Source of the DNA: Myxococcales bacterium
GTDB lineage: Bacteria; Myxococcota_A; Bradymonadia; UBA7976; UBA1532
Assembly: GCA_020633435.1 (NCBI GenBank)
Contig: JACKDP010000001.1
Location: forward strand, 186,001 to 250,000
Reading direction: 5' to 3'
Length of the DNA: 64,000 bases
Shown: positions 40,605-50,736 of the stretch, piece after piece
Position numbering within the stretch: the stretch's first letter is position 1
Layout of the letters: the number at the start of each line of letters is the position of its first letter
Notes under the pieces: generated by a model
The model's input: the letters and a program-made list of their open reading frames with translations, nothing else
What the model was told of the DNA's origin: nothing
Database searches by the model: none
Program-made: the position numbers and the translations under genes

Positions 40605-42326
40605 TCAGGGCGGAGTGACCCACCGCCCCTTGCCGCCCTCGAAGCAGATCACCGGCCAGAATGGTGTGCGCGGCCCCACGCGCCCGCGGTCATAGACCGT
40701 CGTCGCCACCGTCGTCCGCAGGACCCCCGCCGCCATCATCAGCACGGCCCCCGGGCCGACGTAGAAGACGTGCAGCGCCGACGCCTTGCCGCTCAACCGC
40801 CGCAGAGTCTCCTGCAGGTCGTACGCAGCCTGCTGGGCGGTCACCTCGTCCACGACCGCCGAGAAGCCCACCTCACCAGGCTCCAGCCTGACGATCCGTG
40901 CCCCCGCGGCGCTCGCGGACGCGAGGCCCTCGGCGGCCTCATCCGGCCGCACGTATTGCGTGATGCTGACGAAGAGCGCCACCTGCTCTCCGGCAGTGAC
41001 GGCCGCCTCGCCGGAGGCCCGCAGGAGCGGCGTCCCGTGGTTCTGGGCCTGCCCGAAGCAGAGCCACTTCTGCTGGCCCGGCGGACCGTGGGCCTGCCAG
41101 AACCGCGGGGTCATCGGCAGGTCGGCCACCTTCAGGCCCAGGTCCGCCGCCAGGCCATATGGTCCCGAGGCGAAGATGTCCACCGGGCCCTTGACGGTGT
41201 CCAGGAAGCTCAGCGCCTCGTCGAGACCATCCCGCGCCTGCTGCCAGTCCGGCGAGCCCGGCCAGCTGTCGACCTGCCAACGGCCGGGCGGCGTCCTGGC
41301 CTGCCGCGCCGGGGTGTAGACGCCGAGGGCGTGGAGATCCGGCGCAGGCCATGCGTTCACGGTGAGCGTCGCGACTCCGCGGGTCGGCGGCTCCGGAGGA
41401 TGCCCTGGCTCCTCCACGGGCCCCTCCGGCCCCTCCCCGAACAACACCGGCACCTCGTCCTCGTCCAGCCCCTTCCCCATCACGCTGGTCTGCCCCTGCT
41501 CGTGGCACTCCGCGAACGACAACCCCCGCGCCAGCGCCAGGTAGAAGCCCACCGCGTACGCCCGCGCCCCGTTGTCCGACATCTCCTCCTTGAGCCCGAT
41601 GGCCGCCGGCACCCCCGGCGGAAGCTGCTGTGCGATCGCCGCGCTGTCGCACGCCAGCAGGACGGCCCCCTTCAGCCCCTTCGCCCCCCTCAGGGCCCGC
41701 ACGACGGCGCGGCCCGGCACCTTGTGGCGCTGCCCCACGGCGTCCATGAAGATCAGATCGCCCGCCTGGCCGTGGCAGATCACATGGACCAGATCCGGCT
41801 TCACATCGAGCAGCGCTCGCTGCAGCTCCTCGAACGTCGCCGCGAACCGCGACGCCACCTCGATGTCCGAGCCAGCGAGCCGCAGCTCCCGCCGGATGGC
41901 CTCGGCCTCCAGCTCGATGCTCAGCTTCGCGATGCCGATGGGGCTCGCACCCAGGAACAGGATCTTGCGCACCTTCCCGCCCACGCTCCCCCCTCCCGGC
42001 GCTGCCGGCGCCACCGACGTGGCCGACACCACCGGCACCGACGCCGCCGCCATCACTGGCTCGTCCACATCCACCCCCGCCAGCCGCGCCAGCCGCGCCC
42101 GGTCGGCCCCATACGTCAGCTTCACCGCGTTCTTGAGCAGGACGGGCAACACCCCCCACTTCAACAGCTGGTGCACATCACTGCGAGCCTGGTCCCCCGG
42201 CCGCACGAGGGTCGGCAAGCCGCCCTTCATCCGGTCGTCGAGCCCGGTGAGCAACAGCCCACGCCGCTCGCCGTAGTCGAGCGCCGTCAGCACCCCGACC
42301 ACGAACTCCAGATCCACGTCGTTCAT
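40605..42326 (-). CDS. CHAT protease fused to a SAVED cyclic-oligonucleotide sensor, with possible N-terminal EAD
   Basis: A 573-residue three-part protein. Residues 1-85 are helical and resemble an effector-associated domain (VVGVLTALDYGERRGLL to LTYGADRARLARLAG). Residues about 118-280 are a CHAT/caspase-fold protease: KILFLGASPIG, LQRALLDVKPDLVHVICHG with catalytic His185, AVLLACDSAAIAQQL with Cys226, and AYAVGFYLALARGLSFAE. Residues about 315-565 are a SAVED domain, seen best at its end (LHVFYVGPGAVLMMAAG, TTVYDRGRV, FWPVICFEG). Such sensors bind cyclic oligonucleotides. The published Haliangium ochraceum SAVED-CHAT is a cA3-activated type III protease; the same mechanism is inferred here. 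AGGAG precedes the ATG. It is the first gene of the CRISPR operon. Confidence 0.88.
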   Translation of the reverse strand: MNDVDLEFVVGVLTALDYGERRGLLLTGLDDRMKGGLPTLVRPGDQARSDVHQLLKWGVLPVLLKNAVKLTYGADRARLARLAGVDVDEPVMAAASVPVVSATSVAPAAPGGGSVGGKVRKILFLGASPIGIAKLSIELEAEAIRRELRLAGSDIEVASRFAATFEELQRALLDVKPDLVHVICHGQAGDLIFMDAVGQRHKVPGRAVVRALRGAKGLKGAVLLACDSAAIAQQLPPGVPAAIGLKEEMSDNGARAYAVGFYLALARGLSFAECHEQGQTSVMGKGLDEDEVPVLFGEGPEGPVEEPGHPPEPPTRGVATLTVNAWPAPDLHALGVYTPARQARTPPGRWQVDSWPGSPDWQQARDGLDEALSFLDTVKGPVDIFASGPYGLAADLGLKVADLPMTPRFWQAHGPPGQQKWLCFGQAQNHGTPLLRASGEAAVTAGEQVALFVSITQYVRPDEAAEGLASASAAGARIVRLEPGEVGFSAVVDEVTAQQAAYDLQETLRRLSGKASALHVFYVGPGAVLMMAAGVLRTTVATTVYDRGRVGPRTPFWPVICFEGGKGRWVTPP

Positions 42327-42432
42327 CGCCCACTCCTGCCGACACTGTCACCGGTTGGCGTACCACGCCCTACCCGTCGGGCCAACCCCCTGAGGAGCCA
42401 GCCAGGTAGCCCTCCGAAGAGCGTACACATTC
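42327..42432. promoter_or_regulatory. Divergent intergenic region between the CHAT-SAVED gene and the helical gene
   Basis: A 106-base gap must hold the promoters for the minus-strand effector/cas operon and for the plus-strand gene at 42433. It contains GCGTACAC (42419-42426), a near match to the GTGTAC dyads of the array leader. No convincing -35/-10 pair was found. Confidence 0.4.
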
Positions 42433-43380
42433 ATGTTTGTCAGCCACCGCTGCCCGACGCACCTGCCCACCGTGCCGCGCCTGCACAGCAAGCGCGACAT
42501 GCTCACCCTGCGCAAGCGCGCAGACGACGTCATGGGCGCCATCGACGACGAGCTGCGCGCGGGCAACCCGGCCCAGGTCGCCCAGGGCATCATCGACCTG
42601 CTCCCCGTCACCTTCGTCCTGGAGAGCTTCGAGGCCCGCGACCGGCACATGCACGCCCTCAGCCAGTCCCTCGACGATCCGGAGATCCCCGCCCCCCTGC
42701 GCCTGCTCGCCCTCATCGAGGGCCTCGGCACCAACGGCGCGTGGCGCCAGGCAGCCGCCGCCGGCACCGGCCTCGTCGCGCGCATCCTCGACCGGGAGAC
42801 CGAGGCTCGCCTGGACGCCGCCGAGAAGGACCTGCGGCGGGGCCGGCTCCCCGGCGACGAGCGCGACCAGGCCCGCCACCTTCGCCACCTGCTCATGGCC
42901 CGCGCCGTGCGCCTGCGCATCCAGGCCGCGGTCCCCGACCGGCGGCCCGAAGACGTCGAGGCCATGCTCGCCCGCGCCCGGCAGCTTGCGCGCCAGGCCC
43001 AGCATGAGTCCATGCAGATGTCCATCCAGCTCGACGCGTGTCGGCACGCCATGGCCCGCGGCCGCCTGGACCAGGCCCAGCACCTCGTCGACCACACCAT
43101 CCAGCTCGCCAGCCGCCAGGGCAACGACCGCCGCCTCGCGATGGCCCTCATCGAGCGCGCCCGCATCCATGGCCACCTGGGCCTCGCCACGGCAGCCTGG
43201 GCGGACCACGCCCAGGCCACCCAGGCCTTCGAGCGCCTGCAGACCGACCTGCGTGGCCGCCCCCTCCCCGACTGGTACCAGCCCGGCTTCCGCCGCGAGC
43301 TCAGCCGCACCGCCGCCGACGTCCACGCCCTCGTCGGCCCCCGCCCCGACCCCGGCCTCTGGAACCTGGACGACTTCTAG
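42433..43380 (+). CDS. All-helical TPR-like protein of unknown function beside the CRISPR effector
   Basis: A 315-residue soluble protein with no signal or membrane segment. The predicted helices form TPR-like pairs with Ala/Leu/Arg patterns: QVAQGIIDLLPVTFVLESF, LRLLALIEGLGTNGAWRQAAA, ARQLARQAQHESMQMSI, ACRHAMARGRLDQAQHLVDHT, RLAMALIERARIHGHLGLA, WADHAQATQAFERLQTDL. It lies between the CHAT-SAVED gene and the CRISPR leader and diverges from the former. A substrate, chaperone or inhibitor of the CHAT protease is a fair guess by analogy with TPR-CHAT systems, but nothing in the sequence proves it. The start has no clear ribosome site; an ATG at 42499 is an alternative. Confidence 0.65.
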   Translation: MFVSHRCPTHLPTVPRLHSKRDMLTLRKRADDVMGAIDDELRAGNPAQVAQGIIDLLPVTFVLESFEARDRHMHALSQSLDDPEIPAPLRLLALIEGLGTNGAWRQAAAAGTGLVARILDRETEARLDAAEKDLRRGRLPGDERDQARHLRHLLMARAVRLRIQAAVPDRRPEDVEAMLARARQLARQAQHESMQMSIQLDACRHAMARGRLDQAQHLVDHTIQLASRQGNDRRLAMALIERARIHGHLGLATAAWADHAQATQAFERLQTDLRGRPLPDWYQPGFRRELSRTAADVHALVGPRPDPGLWNLDDF

Positions 43381-43685
43381 ATGGAACGTAAACACCCGAA
43401 ACGAAAGCATTTTCATCTTGACCGACCGCTCAGCGCCGGCTACGGTGGGCCTGGCTCTGTGACAAGCCACACCAGCCGCACGACGCGGCCGGTGTACACC
43501 CCCTGCGGGCCCGGAAACCCGGGGGGGTGTACACCCGGGGCGAAAACCCCGGGAGAACCCGGGGTTGCAGCGCGCGGAGCGCGCCACCAGCCAGACGCCT
43601 GAGGCCCATGGGGTCGGGCGAAAGCCGGGGGTGTACGAAATCGGCGCTTGAAGCCGTTGGAAACGCTCGATATTTTCAAGGCAGG
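43381..43685 (+). promoter_or_regulatory. CRISPR leader with GTGTAC dyads and two hairpins
   Basis: The 305 bases before the first repeat hold no gene. The side is called leader because the repeats here are uniform while those at the far end are degenerate. Palindromes GGTGTACACC (43491-43500) and GGGTGTACACCC (43525-43536) and a half-copy GGGTGTAC (43629-43636) are likely protein sites. Two perfect hairpins follow each other: AACCCCGGG/CCCGGGGTT with loop AGAA (43545-43566) and GCGCGC/GCGCGC with loop GGA (43570-43584). The last 30 bases are relatively AT-rich, ending in TATTTTCAAGGCAG. Confidence 0.68.
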
Positions 43686-46600
43686 GTCGCGACCCAGCCC
43701 GCCCTCGCAGAGGGATTGCTACACTCGGCGAGCATCTTCTCGAGGAGCCAACGAACAGGCTGTCGCGACCCAGCCCGCCCTCGCAGAGGGATTGCTACAA
43801 GTTGAGGAACTTGAGGCGCTCCTCCACCTTGGCGAGTCGCGGTCGCGACCCAGCCCGCCCTCGCAGAGGGATTGCTACTGTAGCGCATGTTCACCTCCGT
43901 ACCGGCTCTCCACAATGGAGGTCGCGACCCAGCCCGCCCTCGCAGAGGGATTGCTACTCACCAGGTAGCCGGGCTGGAAGATCCGGCTCCCGGGGGTCAG
44001 TCGCGACCCAGCCCGCCCTCGCAGAGGGATTGCTACAGCGCTTTCTTCACATTGCCCCCGTCGCTGCTCCCGCAGCCGTCGCGACCCAGCCCGCCCTCGC
44101 AGAGGGATTGCTACCGAGAGACCTCCTCCACCACAGCCTGGTTCTTGCGTCGAAGCGCGGTCGCGACCCAGCCCGCCCTCGCAGAGGGATTGCTACACCA
44201 GAACTGCCGGCAGATCACTACTATTGATTGGTCCCTGTCGCGACCCAGCCCGCCCTCGCAGAGGGATTGCTACCAGCTCTTCCCACAGGTCCGCGTTGGA
44301 GATGATCTTGATGTCGCGACCCAGCCCGCCCTCGCAGAGGGATTGCTACCTTCGGAAGGAAATCCGATGGCTTTTCCAGTTTGCCTGTCGCGACCCAGCC
44401 CGCCCTCGCAGAGGGATTGCTACGCCTGGGGGGGCGACACAGACATGTTCCTCACCTGCGGGGGTCGCGACCCAGCCCGCCCTCGCAGAGGGATTGCTAC
44501 TCCCAGGTCTCTTTCAGAGAGACCCATGGGATAATTATGTCGCGACCCAGCCCGCCCTCGCAGAGGGATTGCTACGAGCCAGCGGCGTCGACGGTGCCGG
44601 ACACGAAGGAGCCGGTCGCGACCCAGCCCGCCCTCGCAGAGGGATTGCTACACCCACTCACCATGGCCATAGCCCAGGCCGAGGCCCAGGTTGTCGCGAC
44701 CCAGCCCGCCCTCGCAGAGGGATTGCTACCACCACGGACTCCGATGTCAGACGGCGTGCACCCGGAGAAAGGTCGCGACCCAGCCCGCCCTCGCAGAGGG
44801 ATTGCTACATGAACGGGGCGATGTCGCCCCTACGGAAGCCGGCCGCATTGTCGCGACCCAGCCCGCCCTCGCAGAGGGATTGCTACACCAGCCGGTCGCG
44901 GAATTGCGAACCGGCTTTTCTCGGGTCGCGACCCAGCCCGCCCTCGCAGAGGGATTGCTACAAGAAAATGTTTCCCCAGAAAAAGTTTCCTCTTTCCAGG
45001 GGTCGCGACCCAGCCCGCCCTCGCAGAGGGATTGCTACAGGATGCCGCCCGCCATGAACTCCCACTCACCGTCGGACGGACGTCGCGACCCAGCCCGCCC
45101 TCGCAGAGGGATTGCTACCCCATTCGGACAACCTCGCCCGCGACCTCGCCGCGGATGGTGTCGCGACCCAGCCCGCCCTCGCAGAGGGATTGCTACATTA
45201 GACCCAACCTCTTGCCAGCCTTCAATTGGGAAGAGACGGTCGCGACCCAGCCCGCCCTCGCAGAGGGATTGCTACGCAGCAAGCACACTTGGTGGCGGCG
45301 AGGTTGTAAACCTCCTGTCGCGACCCAGCCCGCCCTCGCAGAGGGATTGCTACTCAACGCGACAGCCCTCACCGTCCACCTCGAAGACACCGGTCGCGAC
45401 CCAGCCCGCCCTCGCAGAGGGATTGCTACGTCCGATATAGGCTCATCAGAGGACGAAGAAGAGCGTCGCGTCGTCGCGACCCAGCCCGCCCTCGCAGAGG
45501 GATTGCCACAGCGGTGAGAGGCTATGACACCAGTGCCCGTCTCAGGCATGTCGCGACCCAGCCCGCCCTCGCAGAGGGATTGCTACGCCGAGCTTGGCCC
45601 GACTGCCCTCGGACAGGACGATGGTCTCGGGTCGCGACCCAGCCCGCCCTCGCAGAGGGATTGCTACATGATGCTGCGCTTCATGGCGCATTCCCTTCCT
45701 CCGGCATGTCGCGACCCAGCCCGCCCTCGCAGAGGGATTGCTACAGGTTGGGGGGGGTGCAGGCGCTGTAGCTGACCGGCGGCAGGCCGGTCGCGACCCA
45801 GCCCGCCCTCGCAGAGGGATTGCTACGCCTCCGGGCAGCCCTCGGCGAGCGGGTCTTCGACGGGGTCGCGACCCAGCCCGCCCTCGCAGAGGGATTGCTA
45901 CGTCCACCGCCGAACCATGCTGGGAGACTTCATGCAGTCCACGATGTCGCGACCCAGCCCGCCCTCGCAGAGGGATTGCTACCCGTTGCGGATCTGGATC
46001 TCGATGTTCGCCACGCGAGCTTCGAGGTCGCGACCCAGCCCGCCCTCGCAGAGGGATTGCTACCTGCTCTTCCTCCCCCCCGGGGGAGGTGCCGAGGATG
46101 CGGGTCGCGACCCAGCCCGCCCTCGCAGAGGGATTGCTACTCAGCCACACCCCCTGGCTCGCTCCTTTTCCTTCATCCTGTCGCGACCCAGCCCGCCCTC
46201 GCAGAGGGATTGCTACAGCTCAGCTCAACGGCTTCCGCTCCGGTTCCCCGGATGCCGTCGCGACCCAGCCCGCCCTCGCAGAGGGATTGCTACATCAAGG
46301 CGAGAAGTGCCTTCTCCGGTGTCTCCCAAGCCCGTCGCGACCCAGCCCGCCCTCGCAGAGGGATTGCTACATCGGGAATGTACAAAGAAATGCGGGATTT
46401 GGAAAAGAGAAGTCGCGACCCAGCCCGCCCTCGCAGAGGGATTGCTACAGTCGCCGTCGTCGGCGCACCACCCGGGGATGGGGGCGCACTCGTCGCGACC
46501 CAGCCCGCCCTCGCAGAGGGATTGCTACCAGTCGGTCACGCTCGCGACGGGCCTCGAACGCCGCCACCCGTCGCGACCCAGCCCGCCCTCGCAGAGGGAT

Positions 46601-49600
46601 TGCTACCCGCTGAACACGTTGGGAAGGGAGGTGCCGTGAGCCAGGACGTCGCGACCCAGCCCGCCCTCGCAGAGGGATTGCTACACGCTTTTTTCTAGAT
46701 CCTGGATAAGCCATCTCTGATCACGGGGTCGCGACCCAGCCCGCCCTCGCAGAGGGATTGCTACAGACCGCAGGCGAAGCAGGTCTCCCTCTGCTCTCCC
46801 TCGTAGGTCGCGACCCAGCCCGCCCTCGCAGAGGGATTGCTACACGGCTGCAGCAACCGCCACCTCGGATAGCAGGCTCGACGTCGCGACCCAGCCCGCC
46901 CTCGCAGAGGGATTGCTACGCAAGACATACGCTCCGCCCTGCGCCGTGGCAGTATCTCGTCGCGACCCAGCCCGCCCTCGCAGAGGGATTGCTACCGAGG
47001 TAGCCGTCGTTGATGCTGCAGTTGAGCCCATCAACGTCGCGACCCAGCCCGCCCTCGCAGAGGGATTGCTACACCTCGACGGTGCTGTCGCTCTCCACAG
47101 TCCTGTGGGAGAAGTCGCGACCCAGCCCGCCCTCGCAGAGGGATTGCTACCTGATGGCATCATACACAGCATAGCCCAGCCGAATGCCGTGGTCGCGACC
47201 CAGCCCGCCCTCGCAGAGGGATTGCTACGCCCTGGGGGCCCTGCGCGCCGTCTGCGCCGTCTTCACCGGTCGCGACCCAGCCCGCCCTCGCAGAGGGATT
47301 GCTACCTACATCGTGTAGCTGTAGTTGCCCGGCTCGAGCTCGAGGTCGCGACCCAGCCCGCCCTCGCAGAGGGATTGCTACATTCCCTTGTGCTGCAGGC
47401 TATTCGCCTTCGTGATCGGTCGCGACCCAGCCCGCCCTCGCAGAGGGATTGCTACATCTCACCCAGGGCGAAGCCCAGGAGGGCCCCGCCGATGGGGTCG
47501 CGACCCAGCCCGCCCTCGCAGAGGGATTGCTACGTTCCCGGACGATGCCGTCACGGCCCCGGCAGCGGGCCTTGCCGGTCGCGACCCAGCCCGCCCTCGC
47601 AGAGGGATTGCTACAGCCGCCTCCGCTTGAGCCTGTAGCTCTTTCCTTCTGGCGACTGTCGCGACCCAGCCCGCCCTCGCAGAGGGATTGCTACACATCA
47701 CCTGCATGGACCCCTCCTCCCCACCCTTGCCCTTGTCGCGACCCAGCCCGCCCTCGCAGAGGGATTGCTACAGGAGTTGGGACGCACGGTCTGAGCCCCC
47801 ACTCAGACCGTGTTGTCGCGACCCAGCCCGCCCTCGCAGAGGGATTGCTACGTTCCGATCACCCTCGCAGTCGTCGTTGCTCTCGCAGTCGGTCGCGACC
47901 CAGCCCGCCCTCGCAGAGGGATTGCTACACGTCGACGCAGAAGGAGTCACCGCGGTAGTCGCGGCACTGTCGCGACCCAGCCCGCCCTCGCAGAGGGATT
48001 GCTACTGCTGCACCTCGGCGCGGAAGCCGATCACGTCTTCCAGCCAGGTCGCGACCCAGCCCGCCCTCGCAGAGGGATTGCTACGTGGGTAGACGCAGGC
48101 CACCGCGGACTGGCCCTCCAGGGGGGTCGCGACCCAGCCCGCCCTCGCAGAGGGATTGCTACATTCGAGGAGAGCTCTCCGGGTCGCTACTCCCGGATGC
48201 GGGTCGCGACCCAGCCCGCCCTCGCAGAGGGATTGCTACGCCCCGCTGAGACCTTGGTGCTGATGGTGCCAATGTTCGCGTCGCGACCCAGCCCGCCCTC
48301 GCAGAGGGATTGCTACTACTACGCACATAGCGCCTAACGGAGATCTCTCCAAAGTCTGGTCGCGACCCAGCCCGCCCTCGCAGAGGGATTGCTACCTGAC
48401 GTGATCGACATCAGACAGCGACTTGATCGCATCTGCCCCGTCGCGGACCCAGCCCGCCCTCGCAGAGGGATTGCTACATGGTCCAACTCGTCTGCTTGTT
48501 TTGCCTGTTCTGGCCACTGTCGCGACCCAGCCCGCCCTCGCAGAGGGATTGCTACTTCGGGGGTCAGCACTGCCAAGGTGCTCTTGCCCCCAAAGTCGCG
48601 ACCCAGCCCGCCCTCGCAGAGGGATTGCTACTGGAGGGCGCTTCGGGAGCCCCGGCCATGGGCTCCTGGTGTCGCGACCCAGCCCGCCCTCGCAGAGGGA
48701 TTGCTACCTGCGTGGGCCGGGGCGTGGGTCGGCTTGGGCTTGACCTCAAGTCGCGACCCAGCCCGCCCTCGCAGAGGGATTGCTACATCTTCTGCATCTG
48801 TCTGCCTCTCCTGTGCGCAAGTTACGGTCGCGACCCAGCCCGCCCTCGCAGAGGGATTGCTACAACTCGAAGCGCATGTCCCCCTTCCGGACATGGAAGA
48901 GTCGCGACCCAGCCCGCCCTCGCAGAGGGATTGCTACAGGTGTTCGGGCAGTTGTCCACGCCGTTCAGGATGCCGTCGCCGGTCGCGACCCAGCCCGCCC
49001 TCGCAGAGGGATTGCTACATCCATGTCCTCGCGACTCACGTCGCAGGACCCAGCCACGTGTCGCGACCCAGCCCGCCCTCGCAGAGGGATTGCTACCACT
49101 GGCACCCCCAGCGTCGTCGCCAGCCGCTTGAGCGCGTCGCGACCCAGCCCGCCCTCGCAGAGGGATTGCTACTTCTTCGAACGCAGCCTGCTGCGACGCG
49201 AACTGCGCCCGCAGGTGTCGCGACCCAGCCCGCCCTCGCAGAGGGATTGCTACAGGGCCTGGAACCAGGTGGAGTGATCCACCTGGCTCAGGGGTCGCGA
49301 CCCAGCCCGCCCTCGCAGAGGGATTGCTACAAGCAACCTGCCCCTGTGCATGCCCACCCATCCCGTCGGGTCGCGACCCAGCCCGCCCTCGCAGAGGGAT
49401 TGCTACACCAAGATGGAGGCGCCGAACTTGCCCTCAGTGCGGCTGAGGTCGCGACCCAGCCCGCCCTCGCAGAGGGATTGCTACCTGGATGTCGTGGCCG
49501 AGGTCCTGCAGCGTTCTCTGGATGCTGTCGCGACCCAGCCCGCCCTCGCAGAGGGATTGCTACCCAATAGCGCCGGGAGTCATCTTCAGCCTCCCGGCCC

Positions 49601-50700
49601 TTCGCGTCGCGACCCAGCCCGCCCTCGCAGAGGGATTGCTACACGAACGTGGGGCTCATCGCCCCCTCCGGCCAGAATTCCCGTCGCGACCCAGCCCGCC
49701 CTCGCAGAGGGATTGCTACGATTCCCACGAAGCTCACCAGGAAGGCGAGCCACGCGGGGGGTCGCGACCCAGCCCGCCCTCGCAGAGGGATTGCTACTAG
49801 GAGCAAGTCCCAGCGCTGCTCGAAGCCACCCTGGATGGCCCGTCGCGACCCAGCCCGCCCTCGCAGAGGGATTGCTACTTCAAAGAAGATCATGTCTTCT
49901 CCTCCTGATCATCTAACAATGTCGCGACCCAGCCCGCCCTCGCAGAGGGATTGCTACAACAGCCCCACGCAGGAGGCGGTCTGCCGGGCATTCAGTCGCG
50001 ACCCAGCCCGCCCTCGCAGAGGGATTGCTTCCTGCAGCAGGAAACGCTGCTCCCCCGTGGCCTTCACGACGGCCACGTCGCGACCCAGCCCGCCCTCCCC
50101 GAGGGATTGCTTCAGGGTGAGCGCGATGAGGCTCTTCATGATTCTATTACCTCTGTCGCGACCCAGCCCGCCCTCCCCGAGGGATTGCTTCATGTGTCCA
50201 GATGTGTGCCAAGTCATGGCAGACCAGACACAGTCGCGACCCAGCCCGCCCTCCCCGAGGGATTGTTTCGGACGATGAGCTCACCGGCGTAGGCGAGCTC
50301 GGTCAGGTCGTCGCGACCCAGCCCGCCCTCCCCGAGGGATTGTTTCCACCAGGGTGGAGAGCTTCTCTCCACAAACCGTGAATGACGCGTCGCGACCCAG
50401 CCCGCCCTCCCCGAGGGATTGTTTCCCGGCAGGTCCATCCCGTCGGCGCTGATGCTGATGGGGGGGGCGCGACCCAGCCCGCCCTCCCCGAGGGATTGCT
50501 TCATGTCGAAGCCGCGGTACTGCCCGCCCTCCTGCTCGTGCCGGTCGCGACCCAGCCCGCCGCCCCCGAGGGATTGCTTCACGCGGATGTCGGTGTTGCC
50601 GATGGCGGTCTCGAGCTCCTGTCGCGACCCAGCCCGCCCTCCCCGAACCCCACGACAGGACATGTCGCGACCCAGCCCGCCCTCGCCGAGGGATTGCCGC
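43686..50700 (+). CRISPR. Type III CRISPR array, 91 repeat copies (37 bp), about 90 spacers
   Basis: I counted 91 repeat copies from 43686 to 50664, with start-to-start distances of 74-82 bases, so spacers are 37-45 nt. The repeat begins GTCGCGACCCAG, contains the stem CCCTC (positions 17-21), loop GCA and stem GAGGG (25-29), and ends in ATTGCTAC (30-37), exactly eight bases after the stem, a canonical 5'-handle length. Transcription left to right is therefore inferred. Copies from 50077 on carry loop CCC and end in TTC; a few have GTTTC. The copy at 48440 has one inserted G, that at 45473 a T-to-C change near the end, and the copy at 50621 is truncated with the final copy (50664-50700) only 43 bases later. 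Confidence 0.98.
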
Positions 50701-50736
50701 ACTACGGCTGCACGTCCTGCGCGGGCAGCGGATCCC

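Noticed and set aside
43686..50700. Long open frames across the array on both strands (repeated VATQPALAEGLL- or NPSARAGWVAT-like peptides)
   Set aside because: They are translations of the CRISPR repeat, which has no stop in several frames; spacer sequence between them has no coding continuity.
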